From Plectrocnemia conspersa (lineage: Eukaryota; Arthropoda; Insecta; Trichoptera; Polycentropodidae), in NCBI GenBank assembly GCA_009617715.1, contig VTFK01000111.1:806001-870000 (forward strand): DNA of 64,000 nt, written 5' to 3'. Positions 25,258-38,239 of the stretch are shown here, piece by piece. The notes beneath the pieces are model-generated. The model was not told the DNA's origin. It searched no databases and saw only the letters and a list, made by a program, of their open reading frames with translations. The translations under genes were made by a program, and so were the position numbers. Position 1 is the first letter of the stretch. Each line of letters starts with the position of its first letter.

Positions 25258-25355
25258 CCAAGCGTGAAAGCTAGGCGATAGTAATCCAATTATCCTTGAC
25301 GAATATAACAGCTAGAAAAATAAAAAAATGCTTGCTAAATGAGTGCCGCACAAGC
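25258..25355 (+). repeat. Interspersed repeat, third direct copy (truncated)
   Basis: Contains 'gaaagctaggc', 'agctagaaaaat' and 'atgcttgctaaatgagtgcc' then stops at 'gcacaagc'. The downstream 'gatccattt' block is missing. Confidence 0.6.
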
Positions 25356-25369
25356 TTTATTTTTTATTT

Positions 25370-25934
25370 ATCCCATTCCTATATCGTAAGGTATAGTGCG
25401 GTGAATAATGAACATAAAGCGGCCTGCGTAATTATGGGACCAATTAAAATTTCCTTTGAGCTAACTTTTTAAACGGAATTTTTATATACCGCATATGATT
25501 ATTTTTTACTTAACGCTCGGGTTACTTTGTTTTCTGTTTTTATATGTGCTTAATTTCGAGTGAGCTCATATTATGTAATAAAAGTGCTAGCTAGCATTTT
25601 AGCCATCTCTATATTGTTTACAGCTTTTTGGAATGTAATGCTTTTGCAGACCACTTTATATTGTCTATTAAGAAAGCACTATATTAGTTAAAATCCTGAC
25701 ACTGCTGAGAATTATTGCCACAAAATCAAAATAATGCCGCATTGGTACTATTGAACTATTTTTATCTAATACAAGCAACAGATAATAACTTATTATGGTA
25801 TTTCCATAATTTCATTAGTATATAATTTAGAAAGTGAAATAATTGATCTGGTGATTTTCTGATTTTTCCATATCTTGATAATATATTTGAGATATGCTTG
25901 TCTGTTTTATAAAATAACTAAATAGAACCCTAGT
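25370..25934. other. Spacer with a weak GC-raised patch
   Basis: About 25380-25470 is mixed composition with 'gcgtaattatgg' and 'ccaattaaa' homeodomain-type sites. The rest is A/T-rich. Confidence 0.4.
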
Positions 25935-26430
25935 CGATATCTATGAAGGCAGAATCCATTTTTCCCCAACGGATTAAGTCCCCGGAATCTTTCTTCAAAA
26001 TCTAGGATTCGATTAAGAAAAAAATAGCAGTAAAGGAGCGACGACGGTTGTTGCCACTCGTTAAGTAGGCATTGAAACGTTTAATACTCGTAATTCGTTA
26101 TCAGCGGCGGATACGAGGAGGAAGGTGTCAAAACAGTGTGGGTTGGCCACCCCTGGTTTATCTCCTAGCGTAGCAGGAGGAGGAGGAGGAAAGCGGAGCG
26201 ATTTACATGGTCGCCGGTATCTCGGCGAAGGCGATAGATTGGTTTGACGATAAAAATTCATTTTGTTAAGTCGATCCGAAGGTGTGGTGTGGGGTGGCGG
26301 GGGTGGGTTTAAGCGGCAGAGGGTGGAAAGTGTACATATCCACCTTCTTATCTAAATAAAGTGGAATAAATGGAATTACCGACGGCGGGATACTTAAGGA
26401 CTTACCTATCGTACGCACCCGGATCGTTTG
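25935..26430. other. GC-raised island, candidate non-coding element
   Basis: One of the strongest islands. It holds an (AGG)n run at 26174-26191 and a G-rich segment at 26291-26323 with three tight G tracts. The C-rich opposite strand gives a 66-codon frame with a Pro run, which I treat as compositional. Confidence 0.45.
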
Positions 26431-27084
26431 GCTCAGATTTTGAAAAAAAATATAGCTCTTACCATAGTTTTTTTTAGAATAACGTCTTTGCGATTAGAAT
26501 GAGATTAATTTGAAGAGAATCTAAATTAAAACTTTAAGAAAATATTTAAGAACCGTGATATTTTTTAATTGGAACAAAGTTTTTTTCAACATACTGCAGC
26601 AAATTTTTACACCACTAAAAGGCAGTAGCGAATTATTTTGAAACCGCTTTTAATAAAACAGTTACATTTTAATTAGTTTAAAAAAGTAAATTCATGTAAA
26701 CACTACCTATTTCACACGTATCTAGATAATTTTAATGTTGAAATCGATGCTTACATTAATGGCATTAGAATATTTTGCGTTAATGCTATATTGATACTAT
26801 GAAATCTATACTATATTTTATTTATTTATAATAAATCTTCTGTTGAAGTTTCATATGAGCTAGCTCAATTTGTTACAACTGGGTAAACACAACCAACAAC
26901 TACTAAATAAGTAGTGTGGCACCCGACTGAAATATTTGTCACTCGCTCGATCATATTTTAATTATTTATCGTGATATTTCTTTATGAGATTAGGAAAATC
27001 GATGAAAACAGAATATTAATTTTATAATGATATCATATTCTGATCTCATAAAAACAATAAAAATTAAAAAATAAAATAGGTCAT
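26431..27084. other. AT-rich spacer
   Basis: No feature seen. Confidence 0.55.
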
Positions 27085-27148
27085 ATGGAATTTTAACCCA
27101 GATCTTTCAAGTATTATTCACTAACTAATACCACTGGTATATCGTGCT
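27085..27148 (-). repeat. tRNA-derived SINE head
   Basis: On the minus strand it reads 'gatataccagtggtatta' (A-box-like), then 'gaataatacttgaaagat', then 'ctgggttaaaattcc' (decayed B box). The order and spacing match a tRNA-like head. A better preserved copy lies at 48511-48572. Confidence 0.55.
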
Positions 27149-27269
27149 GTTTATGCTACTAATGATGATTCTTCATGCTTATTACTTCAAATGAGGTAAA
27201 ATTATAATATATAAATATCAATGGGAAGTTGATATCAATTTTTCTTAAGCTTTATACTTACCGTGACAA

Positions 27270-27640
27270 TACTTCCTTGCGTCAACTTAGTAAATTTATC
27301 ATAAAGCGACTTGTACTACAGGCAGAGTGAATCTGCTATTCTCTTGTGTGCTTGGCAGAGTCTGCCCAGTGACTGCCCTCTTCTCATTGGAGTCAAGACT
27401 TAAGTACCCAGGGCTGCAAAGCTTGCTGCGATCATCCAATAAATCGTTGCACTTACTTTTTATAACAAAGAAATAATTATATGCCTTTAGAAAGTGACAT
27501 TTGCTTGATGTATATATCTCTGAGTTTGAATTGTGTAACGGGAATGTTGTGGCCTTACGGTGGTATATTGTTTCCCGTGACCGTTTCGTAACAGAAATAT
27601 TCATTCAATGCACCGGAGAATCCTTGCGTGTTATTTATGG
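27270..27640. other. GC-raised island, candidate non-coding element
   Basis: Mixed composition. A 101-codon minus frame (27299-27604) covers most of it; the peptide is balanced (for example 'LLDDRSKLCSPGYLSLDSNE') but matches no family I know. A pseudogene or exon cannot be excluded. Confidence 0.35.
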
Positions 27641-28679
27641 GGAAATTAAGGGCTTTGTATAATTTATCCTTATTGATGAATAATTATTTTTGATCACAGA
27701 TTTTAACGCGAATTTCAAGAATAAGATACCCTACAAACGAGTGCTTTATGTAATCCCCAAACTATCATGAATAGTACAATAATTGTTATGGTTTTAAATT
27801 CCACTGAATCTAGCAATGAATGGAATAGCTTCAAAAACAAATAAATTACTGTTCAAAATAAACTACTAAAGCATTACTAGCTCTTGATGTTGGTAGTACT
27901 ATTAAGCTGTTGATGAATTAAAATTATTAAGGGTGAAAGTATGGTTTTAATTAGTATCTTAATGATTCCTAGCTATTTACCCTTTTGCATAAAGCGGCTT
28001 TAATTCTTATTTCGACTTAAATTAGCCAGAAAAATAAATAAATCACAAGGACAAGATATAATTTGAATAATGAATGTTTCTCTCAAATTAAATTTTATAT
28101 CGCAATGTCATGAGAGGAGTATCAAAAGACACTATATTATTTTAAATAAAATATGGGTAAAACTCTGTACGTAATAAAAATACTGTATAAGTCTGCTAAT
28201 AGTTATTCACGCTTTGCGCTTGTAATCTCGTATTTTGCGCTCTTTTAAAAATATTATTGATGATTTTCTACAAAATATTAAAAAATAATGTATTTATTTA
28301 TGTTACTTCTATGGCCTAAGATCTTACTTCAATTATTTAAGCCACTAATAGTCAACTTAAAATATGCTGTTAATAATATCAATAAAAATTAATTTTAAAT
28401 ATTATATCCAACTTATGAATATTGACAAAAGTATTGCGCTCCACTGACTCTAATTTCTGAATCGAGTATAGATATATCGCTTGTAATATAAAAGCCATAA
28501 TTAAAAAATCAAATCTCACACTAAAAAACTATAAATATTCAGATGAATAAAATTGTAATAAAGTAAATAAACCTCACGGTAGCAAATTGTTTATAACACA
28601 TCCTTGATTTTATTATACAGTTCAATAACTTTTAACCATCACAAGGTAAAAAACGACCAACTACATATATGTAATTTAT
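27641..28679. other. AT-rich spacer
   Basis: No feature seen. Confidence 0.55.
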
Positions 28680-28930
28680 TGTTAGAATTCAATGAGGGTC
28701 CACCACGTGACCAACAGTTGCCCATCCCACTTGCATCGGCCCCCGCAGTTTTCCCAGGAAGTTTCCGCCAAGGAGTGGAACAGTTAGAGCAGTATTTTAA
28801 ATTTAAAGAGGTCCCCACCGAGCCAACCGCATTAAAAGCGTTTTATTATCTGTTTGGTGCTAAATTGCCGAAAAGAAATTCGTTCGTGCTTGCTTGCTAG
28901 CTAGCGATTCTCGCTTTTTCCAGAACACCA
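28680..28930. other. GC-raised island, candidate non-coding element
   Basis: Contains an E-box 'cacgtg' at about 28704. The plus frame 28604-28900 runs through it and gives a plausible-looking peptide ending 'KAFYYLFGAKLPKRNSFVLAC'. The frame also continues into A/T sequence at its front. Regulatory element preferred; exon possible. Confidence 0.35.
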
Positions 28931-29164
28931 CCCCGCCACTTGAACTCAGTGGCGTACCAAAATAAAATTACTTTAATTAATGAATTTAAGGAAGCGAAGA
29001 TGCATTGATAGTAATATTATATACAATTTTAAAATAATTATAAATAAAATTATTTATTACAAAATAATTCCATAATCATCTATCTTCTATAATAAAAAAT
29101 ATTTTAAAGTGCATCTTTACTTTGAATTTTTTAAATCTAAAATTTGTACTTAAATCTAGTTGAT

Positions 29165-29500
29165 AATATTTAAATAGCTAGTTACGCTACTCGGCCGAGT
29201 AACACAATGTGAGTACTCGGTCGAGTGATTTGCTTATCATAAAATATAAGGCATATTTAATTGAAACGATTACAACGCGCCGCTTCTGATATTCGGTTAG
29301 AAATCAGGGTTAGTAAATCTGGAGACGTTGAACGTTACAGTTTTCGGGGAGAGCAAACTTGGTTTATGCGTGTGAATTTGTGAGTCGTATGTCATGCATA
29401 TCTGACGAGCGCTCGTATATCATCCCAGATACCTATGTATGTGCGTAGGTTTCATACCCCTCGCAGCACTATCCTGCATACGAATATCTTACGCCAAAAC
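29165..29500. other. GC-raised island with paired ACTCGGCCGAGT palindromes
   Basis: 'actcggccgagt' (29189-29200) is a perfect palindrome, and 'actcggtcgagt' (29215-29226) is the same with one change. Their centres are 26 bp apart. The rest of the island is mixed sequence without a good frame. Possible duplicated binding site. Confidence 0.45.
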
Positions 29501-29679
29501 AAGGTAAAGGGAGTATATAAAAAATAAAATTATACAGTGCAACCCTCGCAGTTTTCCCATTTGAATAACTGTTTTATTTTATATGCAGTTTAGACTTTGT
29601 TGTTTTGAATTGATAAATATTCAGGGAAAATACCCATATGTATTTTTTATTAAGAATTTATGTTTATAGCACAATTTCC

Positions 29680-29930
29680 ACATTTTCCCAGCCAGAGTGC
29701 AATACATTATCATACCACAAAAGGCCATTTTGTGGCCGCGTAATGCAGAATGCAATTTTTCCACTCTTGGCGTTTTGCTTTCGCGGAAAAGCGCAAGATA
29801 AGTTGGCGTCGGCGCCATTCTTTGTTTTGTGTGGAAAAGTTGAAGAATGTACCGGATATCGATTTTCAATTTTCTTTGAGTTTTCACAGTCGAAATGGGT
29901 CAAGAGCCTCTGAAGCGAGGGCATTAACGT
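29680..29930. other. GC-raised island, candidate non-coding element
   Basis: Several overlapping frames are open on both strands (29621-29953), which argues for compositional openness. It contains 'ggcgtcggcgcc' at about 29805-29816. Confidence 0.4.
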
Positions 29931-30759
29931 ACATCGGAATTTTCCATAGCTAGACTAAAACTACACCAAATCAACAAGTAAACTATGATAAACCATGTAT
30001 GTTCAAATCATTTTTTATATGGATTATAAAATATAAATAATTTAGCTCAAATCAATAAATATTAAAGGATGTTAAAGACAAGGGTTCTAGTCCTATAATT
30101 TTTTTTTTAATTTTGTCATATTTTTAATATATAAAGGAAACGTATTACATTTCTTAGAGTTTTCCATAAAAATGCGTAATGTAAAATAAAATTATTGCAA
30201 TGACATGACAGCTGTGTCAATAAACAACAAAAATACAATTTTTACTATGTCATTTTTGTACGAAAATACACGATAAATTGCGTATTAGCTGTAACTCTTC
30301 ATCTCTATGTAATTACCATTATTTTTATTACTTACATCCCATCACCATCCAAAGTTTTGCCGATAATATTTAGTCAATTGAAATTAATCTGTAGTTCCAA
30401 ATATTATTTTATTTTATAACTAGGCAATCCACAATTTGACGTTCACTGATTTTAGCATGGCTAGTACAAATAACTTCTATTAAGAGTTATTATGCTACAG
30501 ATATAGTAGCATATTAAAATATTTTTTAATTTGCAAATTAAAACATATTTTTTCACAGGGTGTGGCAGAAGATCTAGAGTAGTATTAGAACATGATAACA
30601 TAATTAAATTATCAAAAAATAATTAATCACTCTAAATTTATCGTTTTTTATTAATTATTTTTTTAGTTTAATGATAATTATTTAGTATACCCTGTTATAA
30701 TAAATATGAACGCAAAAGTATCACTGTTCTATAAAAAAAATGTATCAATAAAATGCTCT
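29931..30759. other. AT-rich spacer
   Basis: No feature seen. Confidence 0.55.
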
Positions 30760-30895
30760 GTGTTGCGCATTCTATAGCTCCATAGCTACTAAACATTCGA
30801 TAAAACTTGACGTGCTTTTTTGCTATTGGCTCTTCAGAGTTTTTCCGTTGAGACGATTGATTCTCTGCTCTGATGACATAACCTTGTAATGCGTT
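30760..30895 (-). pseudogene. Mariner transposase fragment
   Basis: Minus translation from about 30890 gives 'GYVIRAENQSSQRKNSEEP', then the KKARQ block at about 30807-30820. This matches the mariner segment around the first catalytic Asp (GYD..ETKQQSSQW.....PKKARQ). It lies just downstream of, and in the same direction as, the longer relic at 30.9-31.6 kb, so it is a second copy. Confidence 0.65.
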
Positions 30896-30899
30896 GGAA

Positions 30900-31570
30900 C
30901 AAGTTAGATAAAAAAAAATCGCTGCTTACTTACAATTCCGTTTTTTTTAGATTGCCTCATGCAAACAGTGCAACACTTTAAGGCAATACTTATTATTGAC
31001 CGCACTTTTTTATAAAACTGGTACGTTATAATCAAAGAAAATAGTAAGGAGAACCTTGATATTTGATTGAACTTGACGTGCTTTTTTGGTATTGGTCCCT
31101 CTGGATGCTTCTGCAATATTAAGACGATTTGACTCATGACACGTTTGAGCAACTTTTTTTTACCATTTAGTTTTAAAATAAATTTAGCTACTGATCATTT
31201 CATGCCCAAGAAAATTTATTCACGTGACCATACAAAATACATCTTTTTTTACCAATCTCTCCAATATTGTGTCAGTGATTACTAAACACTGTTCATTTTT
31301 TTTACATCCTCGTCGATTGTCCTAGTCCGAGTCTGGACATCTTTCTTGCTATCTTTGCCATTTTCACGGGACTTTTGAGAACATTTGTACTATTTTTTTT
31401 GCGAAAATTCTTCTTTAACATTGTTTTTCTTATCTACACACATAATTCATTACATATTCTTTGTTCCATCGTTTTCAAAATAATGCAATCACTGAGCATG
31501 ACAAAATGCGTTTACAGAACTTGTCTGTCAAACACAAACTATACTTCAAATATGACAGATAGTATTGAGG
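30900..31570 (-). pseudogene. Decayed mariner transposase, near full N-terminal half
   Basis: A start-like ATG at 31467-31469 gives 'MEQRICNELCV'. Then come 'RTRTIDEDVKKMNS' and 'ESNRLNIAEASRG'. The KKARQ block lies at about 31073-31087, followed by 'SNIKVLLTIFFDYN' down to 31027 and 'VNNKYCLKVLHCLHEAI' below that. The order matches DD34D mariner transposases. Several frameshifts and stops disable it. Segment 31519-31568, upstream of the ATG, is shared with 52366-52425 and is probably the leader of the same element. Confidence 0.75.
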
Positions 31571-32160
31571 AAAAAAATAAGCTTTAAAATTGTTTTTTTA
31601 CACTTCGAACAATTACATACTGTCTGATTCTATAAAATACAACAATATTAATTTTACGCGTCATAACATATTGTGTACTATGAATATATTATATTCTACA
31701 TATCGATGGATTAAAGTATAAATTTACTAACTCGACTTTTGGGTGAAAAAAATTTAAGTGTCAAAAAAATGTCTATCATCAAATTTTCATATCAAGAAAA
31801 TTGAAATATAGTTTTATTTCCCTATTTTTGTTGTCTATTTAGTTTTTTTTTTCTCCTGTAAAGTTGACAAATATGGAGTTTTACACTTTAAGCTGACGAT
31901 ATATAAAACTTAAGGTTAATTTATTCTACTTTTAAGTACACATTCGATTAAAATATGCCACAGCAATTTAAAGTTTCAATCATTATCATTTTTAAGGTAC
32001 ATTATAGAGATAATTTTCGCACCAATTGCAATGACGATTAATATATTAGCATTTGCATTGGCAAGTGACTTAAGTAACTATTTATAAAAAATATTTATAA
32101 CAGTTTTAAAATATTCTTAAGCTTCTACGAATCCATTTGTATGGTGTACTTATTTCCTAA
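31571..32160. other. AT-rich spacer
   Basis: No feature seen. Confidence 0.55.
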
Positions 32161-32244
32161 TTCCCTCAAAAATCCAAATTTCCCTCAACCGTGTTGCTCT
32201 CCCAAATTTCCCTCAACACAAGTTGCTCTCCCAAAATCTCAATC
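32161..32244 (+). repeat. Minisatellite, unit 28-29 bp, about 2.5 copies
   Basis: Units 32174-32201 and 32202-32230 share 'ccaaatttccctcaac' and 'gttgctctc'. Partial units lie on both sides. Confidence 0.8.
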
Positions 32245-32580
32245 ATCACAATGGGGAAAATTCTTACCGCAATTAAAGAAAAAGGTGTTCATTGTCGGCG
32301 GGGGCCCATTTTGTCATTGTTATCATTGTTATCGGCCTTCGTCGTTATCGCATTGTAAATTCTCCTCTTCGCGATATGTAGATGTATCGACTCATTGTGT
32401 TTCCGATTTTGAAAAGGCGAACAGTAGGTGTGTCGGGGCCCCGGAGCCTCTGTGCGGGTCCCTCGGTTCCCACACGTATAAAAGAAGAAGACTCGCACAG
32501 CGATATAAAGTTATCCGTTTGCGCCACTCGACCGATTCTGTACTGAGCGCAGCGCTCCAGATCGAGAGTGCTCTATCTAT
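32240..32580. other. GC-raised island, candidate non-coding element
   Basis: Contains the palindrome 'ggggccccgg' at about 32435 and a tandem 'attgttatc' pair near 32317-32335. The plus frame 32141-32659 (172 codons) is the longest in the window, but it starts in the minisatellite and ends in A/T sequence and matches nothing I know. Opposing minus frames are also open. Confidence 0.4.
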
Positions 32581-33959
32581 ATTTTTATTTTATTATTTAA
32601 ATTATTTTATTTTAAAACTAATCTATAATATAATCATGTTTATTGGGTGCTTTTCATAATTATAATTTTATTCGATCATCATAAATTATCTTTTCTTAGC
32701 ATTTCTTATCAGTAAGATAATAATTACGATGTTCCAATAAAATCACCCTAAAAAACTGAAAAAAATAATTGTTTAATATTATTTTCGTAAAAGGGAATTA
32801 GCAAAATACTACACTCTAAGCTTACTGTATAACTTCACTCTTATACAGTAAGTTACTAATCTTCTGAAAATGTAAATCAGATTACATAATTTGATTTTTA
32901 TGCTCTCACTCGTATCATTTTTTCATCAATACTTTCTAGATTTTTAGATATATTTTTTGAATAACCCTTTTGATAGATAATTATACACAACATTATTAAG
33001 TTCAAAATCTAATTAATTAGGAGTTTTCCAAATAAACGAATTCATTGATTTATTGACGGATTCTCGACACCATTACTTAGCAACTTAAAAGTGCTTTATT
33101 GCGTGAATGCAATAAATTGATCCCAACGCTTCTAGCAATAAAAAAACTAGAATAAGGATACGAAACGAAATAATATTAAAATATTAGGCATCGTGTTTCG
33201 TATATTCTAAAATATTTTTTTTTTTAAATTAGATTTTTTGCACAAAAAAATTATGAAAAAATATACACTACTCTTAAAGCTGTTTACTAAATCTTATTTG
33301 TGAATTATAAGTAATCAAACACTGCTAGCTTATTTATCAGCAAGCCCACACTATGCTTATAATATTACTTTGATGGACGCATATAATATAAAATACAATG
33401 TGACACGTAAAATATAACTCAATAAATATACATGGTGAATTTGCACATTATTATGTAGTGATCATGTCTAAAATTTTATACTCCAAGTATTTTTTAATGG
33501 GAAAATATTTGTAAGATTTTACAGTAGTATACTATTCAAAGTTGTTAGTTATAAAACACTTTTAAAGGATTCAAAAATATATATCAGATAATAATCATGA
33601 TAATATGATATAAGAAACAGATGAGAATCAATATCGGGCATCGTGTTTCGTACATTCCAAAATACAATAATTTATTTATTTATTTAAAATAAATACACAC
33701 TATCGTGAACTAACAAATTACCCCAATTTTACTATTTAAATACACAAAAAAACACATAGTTAAAAAGAAACAAAAAAAATCATAAAATGTAACGCATTAG
33801 ACTTACGCCTCTTAGATTACAACAAAATATTTAAAAAATGTAAAACGTACACTAACAGAAGCAACAAAATATTTTTGCAAGTGTGTAATTTCACTTTGGA
33901 AAAAAAACATAGCCACTGCAGAAAATTTATTGTACGGTTAATATGTTGCATGTTATTAT
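32581..33959. other. AT-rich spacer with two short repeat copies
   Basis: 'gggcatcgtgtttcgta' type sequence occurs at 33186-33215 and 33631-33660; a third copy is at 49306-49335. At the first copy an inverse 'tacgaaac' at 33159-33166 can pair with 'gtttcgta' at 33194-33201. No gene seen. Confidence 0.5.
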
Positions 33960-34075
33960 AGTTATTACTCGATCGCAAGCCGCTAACCGACACGTGCTTC
34001 CGTCACGTCGCCAAACGTTTAAGTTTCTCCCACCGCCGTTTCGTCATTTTTGCCAAATTAATCGGCCCCCACAAT
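33960..34075. other. Short GC-raised island
   Basis: Compact mixed-composition patch with 'cacgtg' at about 33991 and 'aaattaatcgg' at about 34056. Candidate regulatory element. Confidence 0.4.
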
Positions 34076-35799
34076 ATATTTTATAGCGTTTTTTTTTATA
34101 TAGAGCTTAAAATTTGAAATAAACCTAATTTGTTTCTTATATTATATCTCAAATAAAGATAATAAAAAAACGTTTTTTTTAAATAAAACATCGCGACGCT
34201 ACACTAAGGAAATTATTTGTATTCTGTATGGTTCTTGTTTGTTTCTTAGCTTATCACGTTTTTTACATTACCACGATATTTGAAATGCTTATAGTTCACT
34301 ATTAAGGTAGCAATACATCAATTAGTAAAATAGGAAGTTACTAACACTAACAGTAAAGCGAGATTTCGAGCGCAAAGCTTAAGGTTAAGAGCGTAATGCG
34401 CAAATTTACGTGCTTGTGCCGGTAGGCAAGTCTACGGTTTATATATTAGTATTTAATCGCATAGAGGTTGCGTTTAAAATAATAAAATTATTTTGCTTGG
34501 AATTTCTAGGTTTGTCTTTATGTTTATCTAAATCGCGATGAATAGTATAAATGCAATCTTACTGCAAATTTAAATATATAGTCTTTATAAATTATTCTAT
34601 TTCATTCACAATAGATTCAAGTCTTGTAAAAATATTTTTAATATATTTAATATAACTGCATTATTTCTATATATATTTTATATTAAATAATTATAAAACT
34701 ACCTAAAACAAAAAGTTACAAAAGCAGGTAAAACGTTCACAAACAATTGTCAAAGTTGATCAAATAAATTTCTTTATTGTAATGTCTTTAAATATTATAT
34801 TATTCCTTCAAATTCTTCCAAAAACATATTAATTATTTTTTTATGAATTATTTGAAAGCATTGCTCTCATTATAAAGTTTTTCTATTATATTCATCATCG
34901 AAATATGTTTCTATACGATAATTATTTATTTGATATGTTTTATTGATTCTGTAAAAATATTTTTCTTAATTAAACTATTACTACAATAAATATTTTTTTT
35001 AGTCAACATATTAAATTTTGAATTAACAAATTGATTTAAATAAGCCGGATTTTAAAAATCAGTAAACTATAAGGGAATTATTAGATTCACCATAGAAATT
35101 GGCTATTTTTTTATACAAATAAAAATATATTTATTTTGGAAAATTATTTCTACCTTTCTTCAAAGATTACATCATTTTTAAATTTACTTTCTGTAAAACT
35201 CTTTAAACAAATTTTAGGTAATTTAGGTAAAAAAAAAAGGTAATTTTTTACTATAGAAAGTTTCATATGTTCAATTGAAGTAATGTGTCCATTTTTAATC
35301 GAACGCTGTAATAATTTGAAATGGAAAATTTAATATCAGGTGTTCAAATCTTACAAATATGTCCTAAAAAAACCAAGTTTTTATTCCACATTAAAAAACA
35401 AGTAAATAAATTTATATATATATATACCTATAGGTCAATTAGTGCTAGTACTCGATAATTAGTTTACTCGATAAACTATTTTATAACTATCAATGCTTAT
35501 CTATATAATATTATTTAGATAGCTAATTAAATTATAATAACTTTAAATATATTTAACTACCTAATTTAATTTGCCTTATATAATATGTGCATTATCAAAG
35601 TATTAAAATTAGCAATACGTATCGATGAAAAATATGATAAAACCATTAGTATCAATTTTTTTATTTAATTGCGAGTTGCACCCTTAAATTCTCTAAATTT
35701 TTATATCATGAACTAACTATCTATAGCTATATTGTGCAACTAAAAAAAAGGACAAACCATAATTACTATGTAATAAAACACGCTTTTAATTGAGACAAA
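34076..35799. other. AT-rich spacer
   Basis: No feature recognised. It could hold decayed 5' parts of the Helitron seen at 35.8 kb, but no motif is readable. Confidence 0.5.
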
Positions 35800-36000
35800 G
35801 ATTCTGACGGCGATGATTTGTTTTTCTCCAGATTCTTAACGATTCTTAATAACCTTGCCTTCATCATGACAATGAATAAGTCTCAAGGACAGTGGTTCAA
35901 TGTAATAGGAATTCAGTTGAGAGAATATTTTCTCAATGTCAATTTAATGTCACAATGCCACGAGCAGGGCATTTAAAACTTGACTGCATAAAAACAAGTG
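35800..36000 (+). pseudogene. Helitron helicase (Pif1-type) fragment
   Basis: From 35833 the plus frame reads 'LAFIMTMNKSQGQWFNVIGI', matching the final Helitron helicase motif (AFAMTINKSQGQTF..VG). In another frame near 35929-35978, 'FSMSI' and 'ATSRA' fall where the family has FSHGQLYVA.SR, so a frameshift and stop separate the two halves. Only this C-terminal piece is readable. The short frame at 35892-36098 is an artefact of the shifted frame. Confidence 0.7.
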
Positions 36001-36519
36001 TTGAAGGATACGATATAACTGGAAACAAAATGCTGATGTATATTATAAAATATATATTTAGCTTGACCTCGAATTGGCAACACATAACAATTGCGTGAAT
36101 CATTCTTCTTTTAAAATATGTTTTTCATTGACAAATGTGTCAACGCACGGGGGCGGATGTGCTAAAAACGTATACCTAAAATATTCGCGCATTCTTAAAA
36201 CATTTCAAGACTTATTAATATTTTTAAAACATTTCTAACGTACATACATGCTATTGTGTTAGTAAAAAAATCTTTCATATAACTTAAATAATTAGTGCTA
36301 AAAAATAATATTAAAAATATACAAATACCATTTTTGTAATGAGTTCATCAGTGACAACTGATGGAATTCCACTCCTTTATTATAAATATTTGCTTTTAAT
36401 TCAACATGTTGTTTATTTCACAATTAAAATTAAATTGTGTCTGTATGTCCGCTATTATTTAAAGAATTGGCTTCTTCCAATTTGTTGTATGTTTCTAGGT
36501 GAAGGTTTATTTATATTTA
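36001..36519. other. AT-rich spacer
   Basis: No feature seen. Confidence 0.5.
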
Positions 36520-36900
36520 TATATGAAAATGGCATTTGGGACAATTTTTGGGGCGCCAGTGTTGTGTGTTTGTGTACCCGGAGAGGCTCGGCGCCCCCGT
36601 CCCGCGGTCATTAGTGCCTCCGCCCCCGCGGGGCTCTCCCTTCCTACTCTTACCAATATCGCCACGTTACAATCCGTGAATGCGTCACCGACACAACAAA
36701 AGCCAATGGAAAATATTTACACACACAACGCCGAGTTCTCGTGCTCGAGAAAAAAATATAATATTATATATATTTATGCCGGGAAAACTCTCGGGTAGTA
36801 ATAATAATAATTCGATTGTTGCCAGGGGAAAAAAACGATGTTTTGTAGAGCGTCGTTTGCTCTTTGCCGTTTTTTGTTCGGCGGTGTTGCCATAAGTCAA
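36520..36900. other. Strong GC-raised island
   Basis: The segment 36580-36650 is among the most GC-rich in the window, with 'cggcgcccccgtcccgcgg' and 'gcccccgcggggc' (the latter contains the palindrome 'ccccgcgggg'). Many short frames are open on both strands. Candidate regulatory element; a CpG-rich promoter is possible but no gene start is visible. Confidence 0.45.
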
Positions 36901-38239
36901 ATCCTTCGAATTAATAATTACGTTTCTCTAGACGAAATTATTATCTAAGCTCAGTGTGAAAAACTAAAAATATATTAATTTACACAATATTATTTTTAGA
37001 ATGCATGGATTAAATAAGAGTATATATCATATTTTTATATGAATTTTAAATTAAATATTTAGTTATAAAATTAAAATAAAGCATATATCGTGTCGAAATC
37101 AGTCACGAAAGACTCGCTAAAAGAGTCACAACAACAAAATATATAAACTATTTTAAAAGCACTTGAATATTAATGTGCAAATATCTTTGCTGAATTCCAA
37201 ATGCACTAAATGAAGGAATGCGGTGTGAACAGGTATCAAGCATCGCTGGATTACACATTCAATACAATGATGACTTAACAAATATGTCTTGTTCGATTTT
37301 ACGTCAAATCGTTGCATTACGAATAAGGTTTTCCTAGCTTTTCCTAGTCTCATTACATAAATATTTGGATTACTCAACCTCTGAGTTCAATATTCAATTA
37401 TAATTTATTAGATTAGTAAGAAGTTGTCCGCAAAACTTTCCGCAAAATCCGATCACCCATTTAATGATATATCAAGTAGTAAATTAATAGTGTATTTATC
37501 TCCATAGAAAAAAAAACTTTTTTAAATTGCATATAATATAATGACAGATTCCATGTACCAGATATTGGATTTATTAATTAAAATTACAAATATCATTAAA
37601 ATATTTTTAATAAGTACGAAATTTGCAGTTACTGTGGTTTTAATCATTTTGCAACATTTTCAATTTGTATTGCCATATGCTAAATACTGAATATATATAA
37701 AAAAAAAGGTTAGCGCATACAAAAATATTGTACACTAGATGATGCTTAAAGACAATTTAAGCGAAACGTCGCGTCGTGAGCATTAAAAAAACATGCAGAA
37801 AATTCCGTAAATATATTTTTATTATATTATAAAAATCAAAATAAATATTTAATGGCGCATTTAAAAGTAGCCCATCACAAATATATTAAACTATTTATAT
37901 AACATAATACATTGAAAATTTCACAGATATGAAGGTTGAAAGAAAAACTGACATTTTGCAATGCATATATCAACAATTCTAAAATATACACACGAACAAT
38001 AATTATATTATTTTTTGCTTATCATACGTAACAACTTAATGCCGCTTTAAAGGTTAATTCACGCACATACATATTCATTCATTTTTTAACCAAAGCAAAC
38101 GACCTTTTGATACTTCCGTAATTCGCCTCGAAATATTACATAAAAATAAACTTTATCGGTGTCTTCTCTTTATATTCTCACTCCTACTTCTTCTCTTTCT
38201 ATGTTCTAACTCCATGAAACTTATATGAACTGATGTGTG
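36901..38239. other. AT-rich spacer
   Basis: No convincing feature. The minus frame 37153-37377 is not recognised. Confidence 0.5.

Noticed and set aside
26291..26323. Second G-quadruplex
   Set aside because: The fourth G tract is separated by 13 bases, beyond the usual loop limit.
28946..28960. 'cagtggcgtacc' as a second hAT element end
   Set aside because: No inverse end or 8-bp duplication found; the same applies to the ends near 51323 and 53155.
32141..32659. Longest open frame (172 codons)
   Set aside because: Starts in a minisatellite, crosses a GC-raised island with opposing open frames and ends in A/T sequence; no domain recognised.
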